A stretch of DNA of 64,000 bases from Hirudinaria manillensis (taxonomy: Eukaryota; Annelida; Clitellata; Hirudinida; Hirudinidae), in the NCBI GenBank assembly GCA_034509925.1, contig CM067528.1, forward strand, positions 953,501 to 1,017,500, given 5' to 3'. Made by a program: the position numbers and the translations under genes. The notes under the pieces are model-generated. The model was not told where the DNA came from and searched no databases. It saw only the letters and a program-made list of their open reading frames with translations. This document shows positions 26,391-50,592 of the stretch, one piece after another. Numbering within the stretch: the stretch's first letter is position 1; the number at the start of each line of letters is the position of its first letter.

Positions 26391-27866
26391 TTAATGACTT
26401 ATCCACCTCTGAGATTTTTCTTCCACTTGGAATATTTTTTGGGAAAAACCTTCCTTAGTTATGATCACAGCATTTATGGAGGTACCGCTGTTCAGGTCAT
26501 TGTAGATGCCAGCCGATATGCTATCCACTAACAACTCCAACGCTTCTTTTTCCTTCAAGTGCATCAATTCAATGATTTCTTAAGTTAGGAAATGATTAAC
26601 GATAGTGTAAAACTAGTATTAGCAGGCTATTATGTAACAAAAAAGTAAGGAAGACATTTCAAACAAATCATTTTAGCAAGGTAATTTCCTCTCTAAAGAA
26701 ATCATGATTCATGTTCATTGTGGAGGGAAATCAACTTGTCATCAGAAATTTATTAAGGTTATTAATCTTATTAAAACGATATCGTAAAGTTTTATTATTA
26801 AGAAAAGATTTGTAAGAAAAGGGTTACTAACTCCCAATCCAATTTTATACCTATTTTCTATGACAGACATTGACGGCATAGACCCAGAGCCTGAAAAGTA
26901 GTACATACTTACAAAGAAACTAAAATTAAATTCTAATAAACACTTTAGACATCAAAAATTTAAAGAAAAATAAGTAAAAATATTCAAAAAGTTACCAATT
27001 CCAGAGTAAAACAGTTTATCAGAAGAACCATGAGGATAGACTGTCACCAAATGTGATCCATTTATGTCCACTCCGCCAATAATAAAGTTAACATCCAGAA
27101 AACCCTGGTACCTTAGAAAGATTTTATTTTCACAAGAATGTGATGATAATCCATGATTAAAATCATTAATTAGCATAAATAATTTAAAAATAAAATAAAA
27201 AAAGTATTGATGCTTTAAGAAAACTCTCACTGGAATAAAATCTGTTTGGCAATCCTAACAGCTGTGACGACTCTGCACTTTCTTTTCATTTCAAGTTGGA
27301 GCAGTTTGAGATCAGATGATATGAGCCTACTGACCCAATAGTTGTCAGCAGCCATGCCGGCACAACAGCAGCTGCAAAAAAAACAAATTAAAAAATTAAT
27401 CTTCATGAACAAAGCAGCACAAAAAAAAATAACAACAATAAAAGCGTTTTCTAAAAACAAAGCTCCAACTCACAAAATATTGTCGGAGAGATAAAAGAGT
27501 TTTTCCGCGTTACTTTCTCTTAGAGAATTGTTGATGTTCTGATAGTCTGAACCCAAAATGACTCCATTCTGGATTTAAAAATTTATAAAAAGAGGTAGAA
27601 TAATTGAGACCGTAACTCAATCACAAAACAGTCGTACCGAAAATATAATTCCCACTGACGTTGTCCCAGTTTTTGTTGGCGTGGGCAGAATTTCTGGCGA
27701 GTATTTTCTTAATATTTCATTTCTTGAAAAAGAAATCGGTTTAAAATAAGATGATAATAATAATTATTGCTGTGTAAAAATTATGAATAGAACACCTCTC
27801 GCAATAATTAAAACAAAATCCCGGCAACTTCGCCTTCCTAAAGTCGTCTGCTGCCCTGAAATCCAT
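26391..27866 (-). CDS. PSMB7: 20S proteasome subunit beta type-7 (beta-2, trypsin-like site)
   Basis: Seven minus-strand exons: 27866-27796, 27722-27638, 27568-27474, 27371-27231, 27111-26996, 26890-26828 and 26578-26391; 252 aa. A short propeptide (GFCFNYCERN corresponds to the family's GFSFDNCRRN) is followed by TKTGTTSVG. Autocleavage before the first Thr of TTSVG would expose the catalytic Thr1. Asp17 (VILGSDYQ), Lys33 (NAEKLFYL), the GGVD strand, YPHGSSDK, the SGSMPSM turn and the AGIYNDLNSGTSI block bearing the Asp166/Ser169 positions are all present. The product is a threonine protease subunit of the 20S core in nucleus and cytosol. The C-terminal extension that wraps beta-3 is shorter than usual. 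The last intron uses GTAACC, a weaker donor chosen because it restores frame. It is unrelated to the kinases around it. PSMB10-like paralogues cannot be separated from PSMB7 by eye, but invertebrates normally have only the beta-7 type. Confidence 0.92.
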
Positions 27867-28205
27867 TTGAAAAACAAAATGGAAGGGGCGCGTTTCCTGT
27901 TATCGATTGAAATGAATGTCAAATATTTTGTAAATTTTATTTTTAAAATAGCAATTTATAATTTAAATATAATAATAATAAATATAATTTGCCATTGTAT
28001 TTATTAAAATTGCATTTCATCGCATTTCATGGTAACTGAATCGTTAATATTCTCATTTAAAAAATCAATGACCCAGCATGGCAGGGAGATGCTTGAAAAT
28101 GTCACGGATTGAAATTATTAATGGTTAAATATTTAAAATCGATTTAATTTAAATGAGTTTATGCCTTTGAAATGGACAATTTCGTGGGATTTTGATGACA
28201 AAACT
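27867..28205. other. Divergent intergenic spacer PSMB7 / M13-like gene
   Basis: About 340 bp of AT-rich DNA between two divergently transcribed start codons. It presumably holds both promoters. No TATA-like box is distinctive against the AT-rich background. Confidence 0.5.
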
Positions 28206-36120
<7,915 letters not shown>

Positions 36121-36504
36121 TCTGTTTCAGTGGCTTTGATTAGTCACGACAGAAGACTTACAAGAAGATTTTAAGTGCCCAAATAAATTATAAATTTATT
36201 AATATTATCTCCATTTACATTTAAATTTCCAATTTCGGACTTTTAATTATAAGCAAAATAATTGATAATTTGCAGTGAAAGTTTCCTTGCCTTATAATTA
36301 TCTTTTTAAGAGTGAAATTTTTTTTTATTTTTTAATAATTTAATATTATGTCTTAATTACAATTCTAATTTCATTCTGGTAAAATATCGAACGATTTGAT
36401 ATCAATTTCGTTCTAATTACCCAAAAAAAAGATGATAAATAAAAACATTATTTGTAATAAATAAATTTTTACAAAAAGCGTCAAATGCAATAAAATTGCG
36501 GTCG
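36121..36504. other. Spacer between the M13-like gene and kinase C
   Basis: AT-rich 3' UTR/promoter interval with an AATAAA at 36182-36187 suitable for the M13-like transcript. The kinase C 5' UTR must lie here. Nothing else is recognisable. Confidence 0.5.
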
Positions 36505-38234
36505 ATGATTTGTTTTTGGAATAATGCAGGTAAATGTTTGGAACTTGCGAATTTTTTCTGCCGATTAGTCATCAAAACAATCTAATTAGTTTATGATCTG
36601 GTTAAATAATATTCAAACAATCAAATTGTTATGATGAAAATGTCTCCAAGTTGCTACGCGTTTACCAGGAGAGGTTGAAATTGATTTCCTATTTTTTATT
36701 TTAAATATTATTTCATTGTAAACTATTTCTGATTTCATTGAGACTTTTTAATAAGTTAATTAATTAACTTTTAAACTATTAACAAGGTCTTAATTTTCCA
36801 GAGAGCAAACTAAACTTTCCAGACAGACTGAGACGGAGATACAAGGAATGGAAGAATCAGAGAAAGAGTAAGACTGGCTTGTTTATAACAGCTGATTGTT
36901 TATAATAATTGAAAACGTTCAAGTGAAATATATTAATACATGGAAAATGTCATTTGCTTTTATAATATTTTTAATGCTATTTAAAATATATTTAATGCTA
37001 TTTATATAATATAATTTAATAATTTAATATTTAAAACTATTCACAAATGCCTGATATTTAACCTTCATGCATTTTCAGATGACCACTCTGTTGCCGAGTT
37101 GAAGAAAGCATTTAAGGTGACTTACGAAGCTGATGTTAAGGTAAAAATTAATTTCAATTTCAATTCCACTTCCTGGTTGAGCCGCTTTTTTGGTCCCTCA
37201 TTCCATTCCTGATGACTTAATCTTTGATCAAATAATGTTCTTATTGCTAGCATTTCAATAGCTGTAATTGTGCTGATAATGATGCTTTGCGATGGAGCTT
37301 TGATGTTTAATGATGCCTTGTGGATTATTAATTAAATTATTAATAATAAATTAATAATAATTATCTAATAATAAATTATTAATATTAATTTCCGTTTTAC
37401 AGGCCAGCGATTATTCCATTACGGACTTCGAGAGATTGTCAAACATCGGCAAAGGATCTTTTGGAAAAGTTGAATTGGTGAGGAACAAAAAGACTTCACA
37501 ACTCAGTGCCCTCAAGATTATTAACATGAAATCAGTAAGTCGCTGTTATTATTCCAGTTATTATTACTGTTATTATTACTTAACAATTATTATTATTATT
37601 ATTAATTTATTAAATTATATTATATTATATTATATTATATTATATTATATTATATTATATTATATTATATTATATTATATTATATTATATTATATTATAT
37701 TATATTATATTATATTATATTATATTATATTATATTATATTATATTATATTATATTATATTATATTATATTATATTATATATTAACTTATAAATAATAGT
37801 TAATTGATATATTAATATTTATTTAATTACGCAACAGATTGAAGACGACACGGCACATGATCATCTGATAAGAGAAAAAAGAATTCTGAGTTCAATTCGC
37901 CACCCTTTCATTGTGACCTTGAGAAGTCATTTCAAGGTTATTACCTTCATTTTTGATGATTTTTATTTTTAAAATGATTTAATGTTTTTGACAAAATTAA
38001 TATTTTACTATTTAATTCCCATTCAACGCTCATTCTCGGTGGCTGTTCACAAGAATTACAAATAATTCTTTTATTTTCATTAATAATATCTTTTTTTTGT
38101 TATATTAATTAATTTTTAATTTATTTAACACAGGACGAATCGCGTCTTTATTTTGAAATGGAATATTATCCAGGCGGCGACCTCTTCACGTACGTTCAAA
38201 AGAAGGGCAAGTGTTCGTAAGTGGACCATATCCA

Positions 38235-38284
<50 letters not shown>

Positions 38285-39232
38285 CATTATTATTATTATC
38301 ACTATTCCATTGCTTCAATTTCCATTACCTCAATTGTTATTCGCAGGGGCAACCAAGCCCGCTTCTATGGCGCCCAAATCTTGATGGCCATCGAATTCAT
38401 GCACAGCATCGGAATCGTCCACAGGGACTTGAAGCCCGACAACATCATGCTGAACCACGACGGGTACCTGAAGATCGTGGACTTTGGCTTCGCCACGAAG
38501 GTCACCAAGGACGGAATGTCCACCCTTTGTGGGACGCCACGGTACATGGCACCAGAGTTGTATTTGATCAACGCTTCCTCTAACAATGACCAGGTATGTT
38601 TTGAGAATATATATATTTATTTATTTATTTATTTATTATTTATTTGATTAATTAATTATTATTTTATTTAATAGCCGAAATATTACGATACAGTAGAATG
38701 GTGGACTTACGGTGTGATCATGTACACCCTGATAACTGGAAAGGAACCTTTCCGTGAAAATTCCTTCAGAAATTCAGTCAAGATCATTGCAGGAGTGGTG
38801 AGTCATCCAAATCTTCTCCTTTAATTACATTCAAATAATTCATTAATTAATATTCATGTCTTAATGCTAATGATATTAATAATTAATATCCATGTCGTGA
38901 TACAAATTATAATTATTCGGGCCTGAATTACAACTATTTCTCCATTTTTTTAGGTTTTCTATCCGCTTAACTTACCCAGCGTTGTTAAAAGATTCCTAGA
39001 GGGTTTACTCCAGCCCGCGGTCCACGAGAGACTGGGGTGTGGAAAGAAGGGATCAAAGGAGATCCGGAACCACGAATGGTTTGCCGGGACGGATTGGGTG
39101 GCCATCTTCAAGAAGGAGGTGGAAGCGCCCTACGTTCCAAAATGCCCTGTAATTGAAAATTTGACCAGAAAAGATTCCAAATCTGGGGACATATCTGCCT
39201 ATCGTGGGGACTATGTATTTGCTCTGTTTTAA
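36505..39232 (+). CDS. Kinase C: PKA-like AGC kinase
   Basis: Exons 36505-36529, 36802-36867, 37079-37140, 37403-37534, 37838-37936, 38134-38216, 38347-38593, 38675-38797 and 38954-39232 give 371 aa. The start in the 25-nt first exon (MICFWNNA) is chosen because it splices in phase to the next exon, and is the least certain part. An Arg/Lys-rich segment ([14 protein letters not shown]) and the A-helix exon precede the glycine loop GKGSFGKV (intact), [43 protein letters not shown] with the activation Thr, [19 protein letters not shown], and a C-tail ending YVFALF (FxxF). The catalytic-loop and activation-loop segments, separate in kinase A, are one 247-nt exon here. Asp replaces Glu at the 127 and 170 positions and Thr at 230, so the acidic pocket for basic substrates is weakened. 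It is the first of five head-to-tail copies. Confidence 0.87.
37613..37780. repeat. (ATTAT)n pentanucleotide microsatellite
   Basis: About 33 TATAT/ATTAT units in the kinase C intron that starts at 37535, preceded by a short (ATT)n run. The pure AT pentamer is distinct from the trinucleotide class that dominates elsewhere in the window. Confidence 0.95.
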
Positions 39233-39874
39233 TATGTTTTTATGTGTCTGGGGTTTTTTTGGCTTTGTTTGGTTTTAAATACAATTCGGATGATTATTGT
39301 ATGACGTATTAATTTCTTTAATTTGGTCTCTGAAATAGAATTATTTGTTCACAATCGTCATCTTCAACGCGAATGTTTATAGGTTCTTAAGACATATTAT
39401 TTCTGATAATACTTCAAATAAGATCCGACACAATTTGTTTATATTGTAATGTAAACATACATTAAAGTCCGGTGTCCACAAATGTACTGTTATCGATTCT
39501 TTGTTGATATGTTTAAGAAATTTTGCCTATCACGATTCTTAATTTATTTTAAAGTCACTCTAAAATTAATATATTGCATTATATTACATTGTCCTTTAAT
39601 AATAATAATAATTATTATTATTCTATATTTATTTAAATTAATTTAAACATGTATTCATTGTCTTTCACACCTGTACGATAGCGTACTAGATAGGACAATC
39701 ACGCATATTTTCTTTTCAGTAATCGTAGGTCTATGAATAATTTTGAGGACATTCAAAAAGTCATGTTCTACAGTTTTCCAGCCATCCACGGATTTTATCA
39801 TCCGATTACAATTTGAGTGACCGAAGAATTTGACGATTTCATTTTAACAAGAGGATTGTTTTTGGCAAAGAAAT
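39233..39874. other. Spacer between kinases C and D
   Basis: Non-coding AT-rich interval holding the 3' end of C and the 5' region of D. No additional exon was recognised. Confidence 0.6.
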
Positions 39875-42435
39875 ATGGAGACATTAGAAGACAAGAGACA
39901 GAAGAAGAGCATCATAAAAAGGACTTTGGATTGGTTTAAAAAGAAAGAAACAAAGAAACAAGAATTGAAGGATTGTCAGTTCAACGTTTTCTTTCTTCTT
40001 GTAGTTGCTTTGTTGCATTGTTTACCGTGATAAACTCTTACCTGTATTAGCTGCTATTTGTTTTTTAATTGCAAGGAATTCGAAAGAAATATTGTTAAAC
40101 TTACTGTGGCAATCAATATTTATTTACTTAATACTTAACTGAATATTAACACGTAACTCGTGCAATCAAACTTTGAATTATTCGTTAATAAAAAAATTAA
40201 ATGCGTTGCATAAATTCAGGTGGAACTTTTTACTATTTTCTTACCACATTTCAACTCATCCATCGTGATCCATTTTCTCCTCAGACAAAATCAAGGTCAG
40301 CTATCTGGAAACAATGTTCGCCCACTCCTACGGGGTCAATCCGAGGGCGGACCAAGGATTATCCATAGGGGAGTACGATTGTATCCGAACCCTTGACAAG
40401 GGCACCTATGGTAGCGTGGATCTGGCCCTTCAATCCAGCACTGGAAAGATGTTTGCCATCAAGAGCATCAAGAAGGAACTTGTAAGTTAGATATCTTAAA
40501 TTCCAAATTTTTGGCTCAGCATTTTAAAGTTTGGATTACTGTTGTGAGATATTGAAATTATGTTGTTTGCTGTATTTAAGAGCCAAAATCCCAAGATTCT
40601 TAGCAGTAGGTCACTTGTTTTAAACCCAGAAATGGCTCTTTTTAAGTCCATGATTATAAAAAAAGGTCCCTGTTTAATAATTTAATATGCTTACGTAACG
40701 TTACTTATCACTGATTTACATAATTTATGCCCGTATTCTTATCTGCGACTAGTTGAAATAAAAAACATTGAAGACCACGTTGCAATTCCCAGGTGGTTTT
40801 CCAAACAATGAAGCACTGCCTTTACAGCGAGAAGAGAATTCTGAGATCAATCAATCATCCGTTCATAGCACGGCTGAATCATCACTTTGTCGTGAGTTTA
40901 TTCCTACCAATTAAGAGTATTAAACGTCTTAAATCGATTTAAAATAAATCAGTCGATTTTAACATTTGAAAATTTATATGGCAATTTATTTCAAACAATA
41001 CAGGATGAGGCACAATTGTACTTAGCCATGGATTATTATCCAGGCGGTGACTTGCATTCACTGTTAAGGAAAATGACCTTTTTAACGTAAGTTAAAAATA
41101 ATATTAACATTGTTATTGTTGTTATCAATGTTCTATTTATAATAATAGATACTAATGTATTATTAGTTGATATACTGCAAGATTACCTGGAACGCTGTCA
41201 TCATCACCTTAACCTGTTAATATTATAAATATTAATTAACTAGTTGTTGTAAATTATTATAATTTATTATAAATTAATTTTGATCAGGGAGGATTTGGCC
41301 CGCTTCTATGGGGCCCAGATTGCGATGGCGCTCGACTTTCTTCACAACATTGGTGTGGTTCACAGGGATCTCAAGCTGGAGAATGTGCTCCTGGATGGGA
41401 GCGGATACGTCAGGTTGGGGGACTTTGGATTTGCCGAAATGTTGGCCGGCGGGAGTTCCAGGGAGCTGGTTGGCACCACGGATTACTTGGCTCCTGAAAT
41501 GGTCGTCAGCTATGTCTGCTTTGAGAGTGTAAGATCGTTTTGTACCCGTTTTGTTTGGCATAAACGTTATTATTATTATTAATATTTAATGCTAATTTAT
41601 GGTTTATTTATATTGATATGGAAATTTATAACAAGTCTCACTATTTTGGTTAATCTGATAATCTTTAGATACCATTTATAAATAATTCTTAACAGAATTC
41701 TTTATGCTCATTTAATTCATATTATAAAATTACATTCTCAGACTTTTAATCTTGCTTCTAGCATTTGCATCGGAGAATTTATAACAAAACAATTTCCATT
41801 TTTAATTCCAGAGATACTCCTATTCTGTAGACTGGTGGTCTTTCGGTGTTTTCCTGTACCTCTTGACCACTGGAGAGTTTCCATACGATGCAGCCAATCC
41901 GGCTGACGTGTGCAAGGTCATCAGAGCCAAGGTGGAATCTTCAAGAGCATTAACTAGTTTTCGTTTTCATGATTTATTTTAACAATTCCATTTAAAGTGA
42001 TGTTAATTCATCATCAACATCATCGTTCTTCCTTCACCACCATCTTCATCGTTATTGCCAGCTTAAAACCCATTTTTAAAATTTTATTTCTACTCTCATC
42101 CTAAACAATGAAACAAAAAAAAACCATTCAATGCTTAATCGATTTATCCATCGCAGATAAAATACCCGAAATCAATGAGCAAAAACCTCAGGAAACTCCT
42201 CAAAGGGCTGTTCATCAAGGACCCTCTCAAAAGACTCGGCTGCAACTCGAGGGGCATCAAAGGCTTACGCGACCATCCGTGGTTCACCCCTCTCAGTTGG
42301 CCGGCTCTGTTCAAGAAGGAGATACGAGCTCCCTACGTGCCACATTGTCCTGAGATTGATACCAGCATGAAGAGAAAGTTTACCTGCCAAGAGACGCCGA
42401 AAAATCCGTGTCCCTTTGATTTTGAAGACTTCTAA
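39875..42435 (+). CDS. Kinase D: PKA-like AGC kinase with Glu at the activation-loop Thr position
   Basis: Exons 39875-39974, 40285-40481, 40793-40891, 41004-41086, 41288-41528, 41812-41931 and 42157-42435 give 372 aa. The N-terminus is strongly basic (KRTLDWFKKKETKKQELK). Motifs: LDKGTYGSV (first glycine-loop Gly is Asp), AIKSI, EKRIL, YPGGDLH, HRDLKLEN (Pro is Leu), DFGFAE, RELVGTTDYLAPE, DWWSFGVFLY, KRLGCN, DHPWF, and a C-tail ending FDFEDF (FxxF). In the activation segment the residue aligned with PKA Thr197 is Glu, which could imitate phosphorylation and make the enzyme independent of a loop kinase. Asp replaces Glu127 and Leu replaces Glu230. An AATAAA lies directly after the stop at 42441-42446, giving a very short 3' UTR. 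The model is firm; the consequence of the Glu is inference. Confidence 0.9.
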
Positions 42436-43633
42436 ATTGGAATAAATGGGTTTTTTTTAATTAGTCGTGAAATGTTTCGTAATTTGTTCCGTGAATTGTT
42501 AGGTTTTGAAAATTATATGTCTGAGAGTTTTTGTCTGATTACATCGTCTTCTGTTTAAACTGGCTTGAATCGAAATTTTCATCGATATCGATTTCATCGA
42601 AAAAACGCTTTTAAAAATATGTTTCCATATAAAAACATTTGTCTACTTTTATAAAATTACCTTGAATTTATAACAGAATAATTTTTGTAAATTGATTTCA
42701 TAAAAATGTTTCAAGTATCTGTAGAATCTTTAACGAATAAGTATCAAATACATAATCTTTTTAAAAAGTGACTCCATGTTAAAGTCATGTGGTTTACAAA
42801 ATCATTTCATCATTCTTAAAGTGTTTATAACCTAAATACAAAATTTGAAATTAATTCATTGTATGAAATTATAAATAACAATAATAATATTAATAATATT
42901 ACATAAAGATACAAACTCGTACGAAATAGATTTTTAAAAACGTAAAATCAATTCAGAATTGGTTAATGTTAATATACAATGTTCAACCATTTTTCAAGCA
43001 CCTGCGACTAAGTCATTAAAGTTAGTATTTAAGTTATTATTTATTTCTAGATATTAATTTTTATTTTTTTCGGACGATAAAGATTTATTTTAAAGAAAGA
43101 AACATTTTACAGGATATCGGCGACCTTAAATGACCTTAATCGCTATAATAAAATCAAACATTTATTAAAATATTGTAAAAATTAAAATTTTATTCTAAAA
43201 TCTTTATTTACCGATGATCTTTTGTTTATTAAATTTAAGCAGTTATCGCAAAAGTACGTTGTACGTTTACGATGTACTAGCATTTCTCGAGAAAGCTCCA
43301 TTTTGTTATCCAAATTTAAAAACAAAACTGCATTTTGAAAGGCTAAGAAATTTCGGGTACGAATTGAGTTTCATTCAAAAACAAAAAACAATTTTAAAGC
43401 GCTAGTGTCATGTACTCGACCGAACATATGCACATGGGTCTTAAATTATCGCGCAGTAAAAAGGTAAATATTTACATCGATGAAAGTAAACAAAGATCAA
43501 AATAACGATCGCATTTATTTAAATTCTAATCAATCGCGAATTAGTCATCGAATATATCTCTAAATTGGCAAATAATTCCACTAATAATGATAATTATTAA
43601 TAAATTTTAATATTTCAGCGTAGTTCTGTAAAC
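42436..43633. other. Spacer between kinases D and E
   Basis: AT-rich interval of 1.2 kb without recognised exons. It carries the D polyadenylation signal and, close to the E start, an AG that could be the acceptor of a 5' UTR intron (tttcag at 43614-43619, just before the E start codon). Confidence 0.55.
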
Positions 43634-46452
<2,819 letters not shown>

Positions 46453-47671
46453 GGAAATCGTCTCCTACCTCGTTTTGTATGAATTTCGGTGAAAAAAAGT
46501 TTGTTTGGTTTTTTAATCCAATTCATGGCTTTTAGGATCGTAAGAATTAAATGTAATTCAATCAGTTATTGTACAAATTATTTGTCCTAATAAAATTCTT
46601 TGTCGTCTTTTTAAAGTTACTGCGATTAATTTTTCTTTCTTTTTTTAAATTTGCAACCAAATTTAATAATAAACATTTAATAAATAAATAAAATAATATT
46701 CACTAATAAGCTTTGGAAAGGAAAAAGTCTGGAGTTACTTGTAAAAGTAAGGTTTCGCGGTAAAAGTTGCTTTGGAAAAATTTTGATTTTACTTAATTTT
46801 TATTATTTCTGTTTAAATTAGAACTTTAATTAAATGTCGAGAATATAATTTATATTTTGGAAATTTTAGTTTTTCGACTTTTACTCTGTTAAATGAATAA
46901 TATTTATTTCGTTTAAAATACGTTAAAATGATTTTATTACGTAATCAGTTATCTTGCCGATCTAATGAAGTCTCTTTAATTCAAATATTTAATTACAAAA
47001 TCCTTTAAAACCTGAAATGATTTTTACATTTAAAATTCAATAAATTTTTAATTATATACAAGCAAATAAATTTCATTTACAATTTTATACCAAACACTTG
47101 TTTCTTTGTAAACACTGGGGACACTGAAATGACTCCAATACATCGTCCAAACACATCTTTAGACTTGACCAATACAGTTTCATACATTGGAGAGAACATT
47201 AGTGAAAGGTAGAATCACATGGCATTAAGACATCGCGAAATTCAGACATTTTCAGCATTTAATTATGCGATTTTTGACGAGAATATTTTAAAAAATGCCT
47301 TTAAGATTTCAATCAACTTTCGTCAATAAGCTCTTTGTTGACCTGTCAATGCCAAATCTCACGCTTTTCGCCTGCAAATAATTCTTAATAAAGTATAGAT
47401 TTTAATTATTTCAAAATAATAACAAATCGCTATAAAGTTTCACTCGATGCTAACATATCGACAATGTCTTTGTATCGTATTTGGTAATCAAAGTCACTAA
47501 CCTTTGGGCTGTAAGCTTGTCTGAGTTGGTCAATTGATTCGAGTGAGCGCTAGATAATGCAGTCGTGTTTTTACCTAACCGCTTGTAGGAAAGCATTCCT
47601 GATGGAGTTTTTAATCGAATGCTGGCTTTTATTGTAGCAGGGGAACGTGATAAACGTTATTGAGAATTGAT
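46453..47671. other. Spacer between kinases E and F
   Basis: AT-rich 1.2 kb with the E polyadenylation signal at 46589-46594. No recognised exon or repeat of note. Confidence 0.6.
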
Positions 47672-50592
47672 ATGCCTTTTCGAGTACAATCGTTGGTTGA
47701 TTTGTTTAGTAAACTCAGAGGCAAGGAGAAGAAATATAAGTGTGAGTCAACTGTTTTTGTAATTCATGATAAAAGAAAAATAAATTATTAATAATTCATT
47801 CAATGATCAGTGAGTTGATTTTTTTTATTTCCAGACGAAGATGAATTGGAACAAGCAAAGCTCAACTTCGTTAGGAATTTCAGCGAAAGACCAAAGGTGA
47901 AAAGCTTTCTTTATTATTTATTGTTATTTTTATTATTATTATTATTATTATAAGAAATATTTGAATATTAAAATTAGCATAAACTAATTTGCATTGAGAG
48001 CGACAGAAAATTGGCTAGTTATAGCCAGGCCATTGCGAGATGAAACTTTAGGCTAATTAGATGTCTCATGAATAAATAAATATATTCAGGCCACAATAAA
48101 AATACTTTTAATAATTTATTCACAAAATCCATGACAACCTCTAGCAACTGGTAATGCAGTCGGCTGACTTCAGATGGATTGAAAAGCTGGGTACGGGAGG
48201 GTACAGTAAGGTCTTTTTGGCGAGACACTTGGGCATGAAACAGTACTGGGCAATCAAGGTCATAAAGAAGAGCGATGTATGCTTGTGCAGTTATTTAAAT
48301 TATTTTACTTTAATTTGCAATTAAATAATTAATATTATTATTATTATTAATTAGTTAATAAGAATGATCAAGTCATTAAAAATAAATTATTACTTGTTGC
48401 GTAATCGTTGTCGAAAATAGCTGAAGGCAAATGTGGCACGTTTTCACAATGCTGTTTTTTGGCGCTAAGGTGTTATAATTTCAAAATTTAAAAGCGTAAT
48501 TTAAAAAAACTATAATTAATTTTAATTAATTTAATTTTGAATTAATTCTGCAATTTCATTGGAGATTACAAACTACAAACATTTGGAACACATGAAGAAC
48601 GAAATTAAAATCCACCAACCAATTGAATTTCCATTCATAGTTGGGTTCAGAGGACATTTCGAGGCAAGAGCATCATTGTCATCGGCATACTGCTTTACTA
48701 TTTCGTTATTATGTGCAAAAACAAATTATCATAATTTATGCTAATTAATTAATTAATTGTTATTACATACATCACAGGGTAACTTCAACCATTACTTTAT
48801 TCTCGACTATTGCGGTGGAGGTTCGTTGGAAAAACAATTCCAAGTTTCTGCGCGTTTTCCGTGAGTCAATAGTTTTTTTTTAAATATATCTAATTTTACT
48901 AATTTATGCAAATTTATACATGAAAGTAGGATCTTGATTACACATTATTTGCTCATTTTTTGCATCATATATCATTCATTTTAAATGAAATTTAAGAAAA
49001 AAGCATTAAAAGATAATTTATTAAGTCGTAATTGAAAATAATTCAAAAACCTTCTTTCTAAACCAACAAATTCTTCCAGCGAAGAGCACGTGAAATTCTA
49101 CGCTTCCAATGTATTCCTGGCTCTGGAGTTTCTCCACGGCATCGACATCGTGTACAGAGACTTGAAACCGGAAAATCTGCTCATCGGTGAAGATGGATAC
49201 ATCAAGGTTGGTTGAATGTCAAGAAATTAGGTTGATTCCTAAATGCTGATTGATCAATCACACTCGAATCTGGTTGACATTTGGTTGATTTTGTGGGTTA
49301 AATGTAACTATAGCGGCTCTTGCCCATCCCACTAAGCTAGCTATTCCTATGGTTGCCCGAGAATTTATTAAAACCATTAAATAATAGTAGTAATCATCAA
49401 CGTTGGCTAATGTCTATCTGAATTTATGTATTTTATTTTAATATTTCGCTTATATAATTATGTTATTATAAAATAAATTTTAATTATCGGAAATTCCAAA
49501 TTAAAATCTCAATTTTCACAGCTCTCGGACTTGGGATTTGCCAAGATGATCAAACTCAGAACGACGACATTTTGTGGCACCAACGAATATTATGCCCCTG
49601 AAATGTTCAACGATAGTAGCAAAGGATCGGGAAAAGTAATTTTATCCACTATTATTAAATTAAATTTATTAATCATTTATTTAATTATTAAATTTTATTA
49701 AGTACATTATTTCCATCAATTAACTGGTTATTACATCCAGGGCTACGGCAAAGAAGTGGATTGGTGGACGTTCGGTATTCTCCTCTACGAGTTGGCCACT
49801 GGGCAGGTGCCTTTTCCGGCACGAGACCAGGGAACTTATAAGACGGCCGTGACCTCTGAGGTGGGGTCAACTTATATCAAAACGATATCTTTATTTGTTT
49901 CTATCTTAAATATTAAGACGCTTATCTGACTATAGAATCATCTAATGTATCCGTATTCATTCTAAGTCCTAATATCTCATAGTTTTAAAATATTTTGATG
50001 CTAAAATGATTTTTATTAATATTACATTATCATTTTATTAAATCCATTTTAGCTTCATTTCGAGCTTCCAGATTACTTGAGCGATAACTTCAGAGACCTA
50101 CTTGGTCATCTGATAACACCACCGAAGTATAGATACGGTGGCCCAAATAAAAGTTACAAACTTATCCAAGAACATCCGTGGTTTCAGGACCTCAATTGGG
50201 ATGACGTGTACGAGAAGAGGGTGATTAGTTTGGTTGTCGTTTTTGGTTTCACATGGGATAATTAGAGATGTTTATAATTTTTAAATTTAAGAAACATTAC
50301 TGTGAAGTAATACCTTAAAATACATTATGAGAAATAATGATAGGATATGAAATGTTTAATGAAATATGTCTTTTAATTCATTTATATTTAAAAATATTCT
50401 CGTGGAATTGGAATAATTTTGGATCAAAAATTTTATAAATAACATCAGGCAGGTGATGTATGTATCCAATCTCGGAATGTTACAGATAAATTAAATGTGT
50501 TACAGGTAAAAGCACCTGCAATCACGTGGAGGTCGCCTGAATCTTTGGACAATTATACGACGCGGTACAAAGCAAGAACACACGGGACCTAG
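47672..50592 (+). CDS. Kinase F: PKA-like kinase with DLG and without the FxxF tail
   Basis: Exons 47672-47741, 47835-47896, 48145-48276, 48565-48663, 48778-48860, 49080-49206, 49522-49635, 49741-49860, 50053-50220 and 50506-50592 give 353 aa. Motifs: LGTGGYSKV (third glycine-loop Gly is Ser), [46 protein letters not shown] (loop Thr kept), [12 protein letters not shown], and EHPWF. The last exon gives [19 protein letters not shown] and stops 11 codons later, with no terminal F-x-x-F, so docking to the PDK1-type pocket should be absent. The intron after 48663 starts GC (GAG|GCAAGA), a plausible GC-AG intron that yields the conserved 99-nt exon exactly. Ser replaces the Glu127-type residue; Glu170 and Glu230 types remain. 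AATAAA lies at 50891-50896. Confidence 0.9.
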
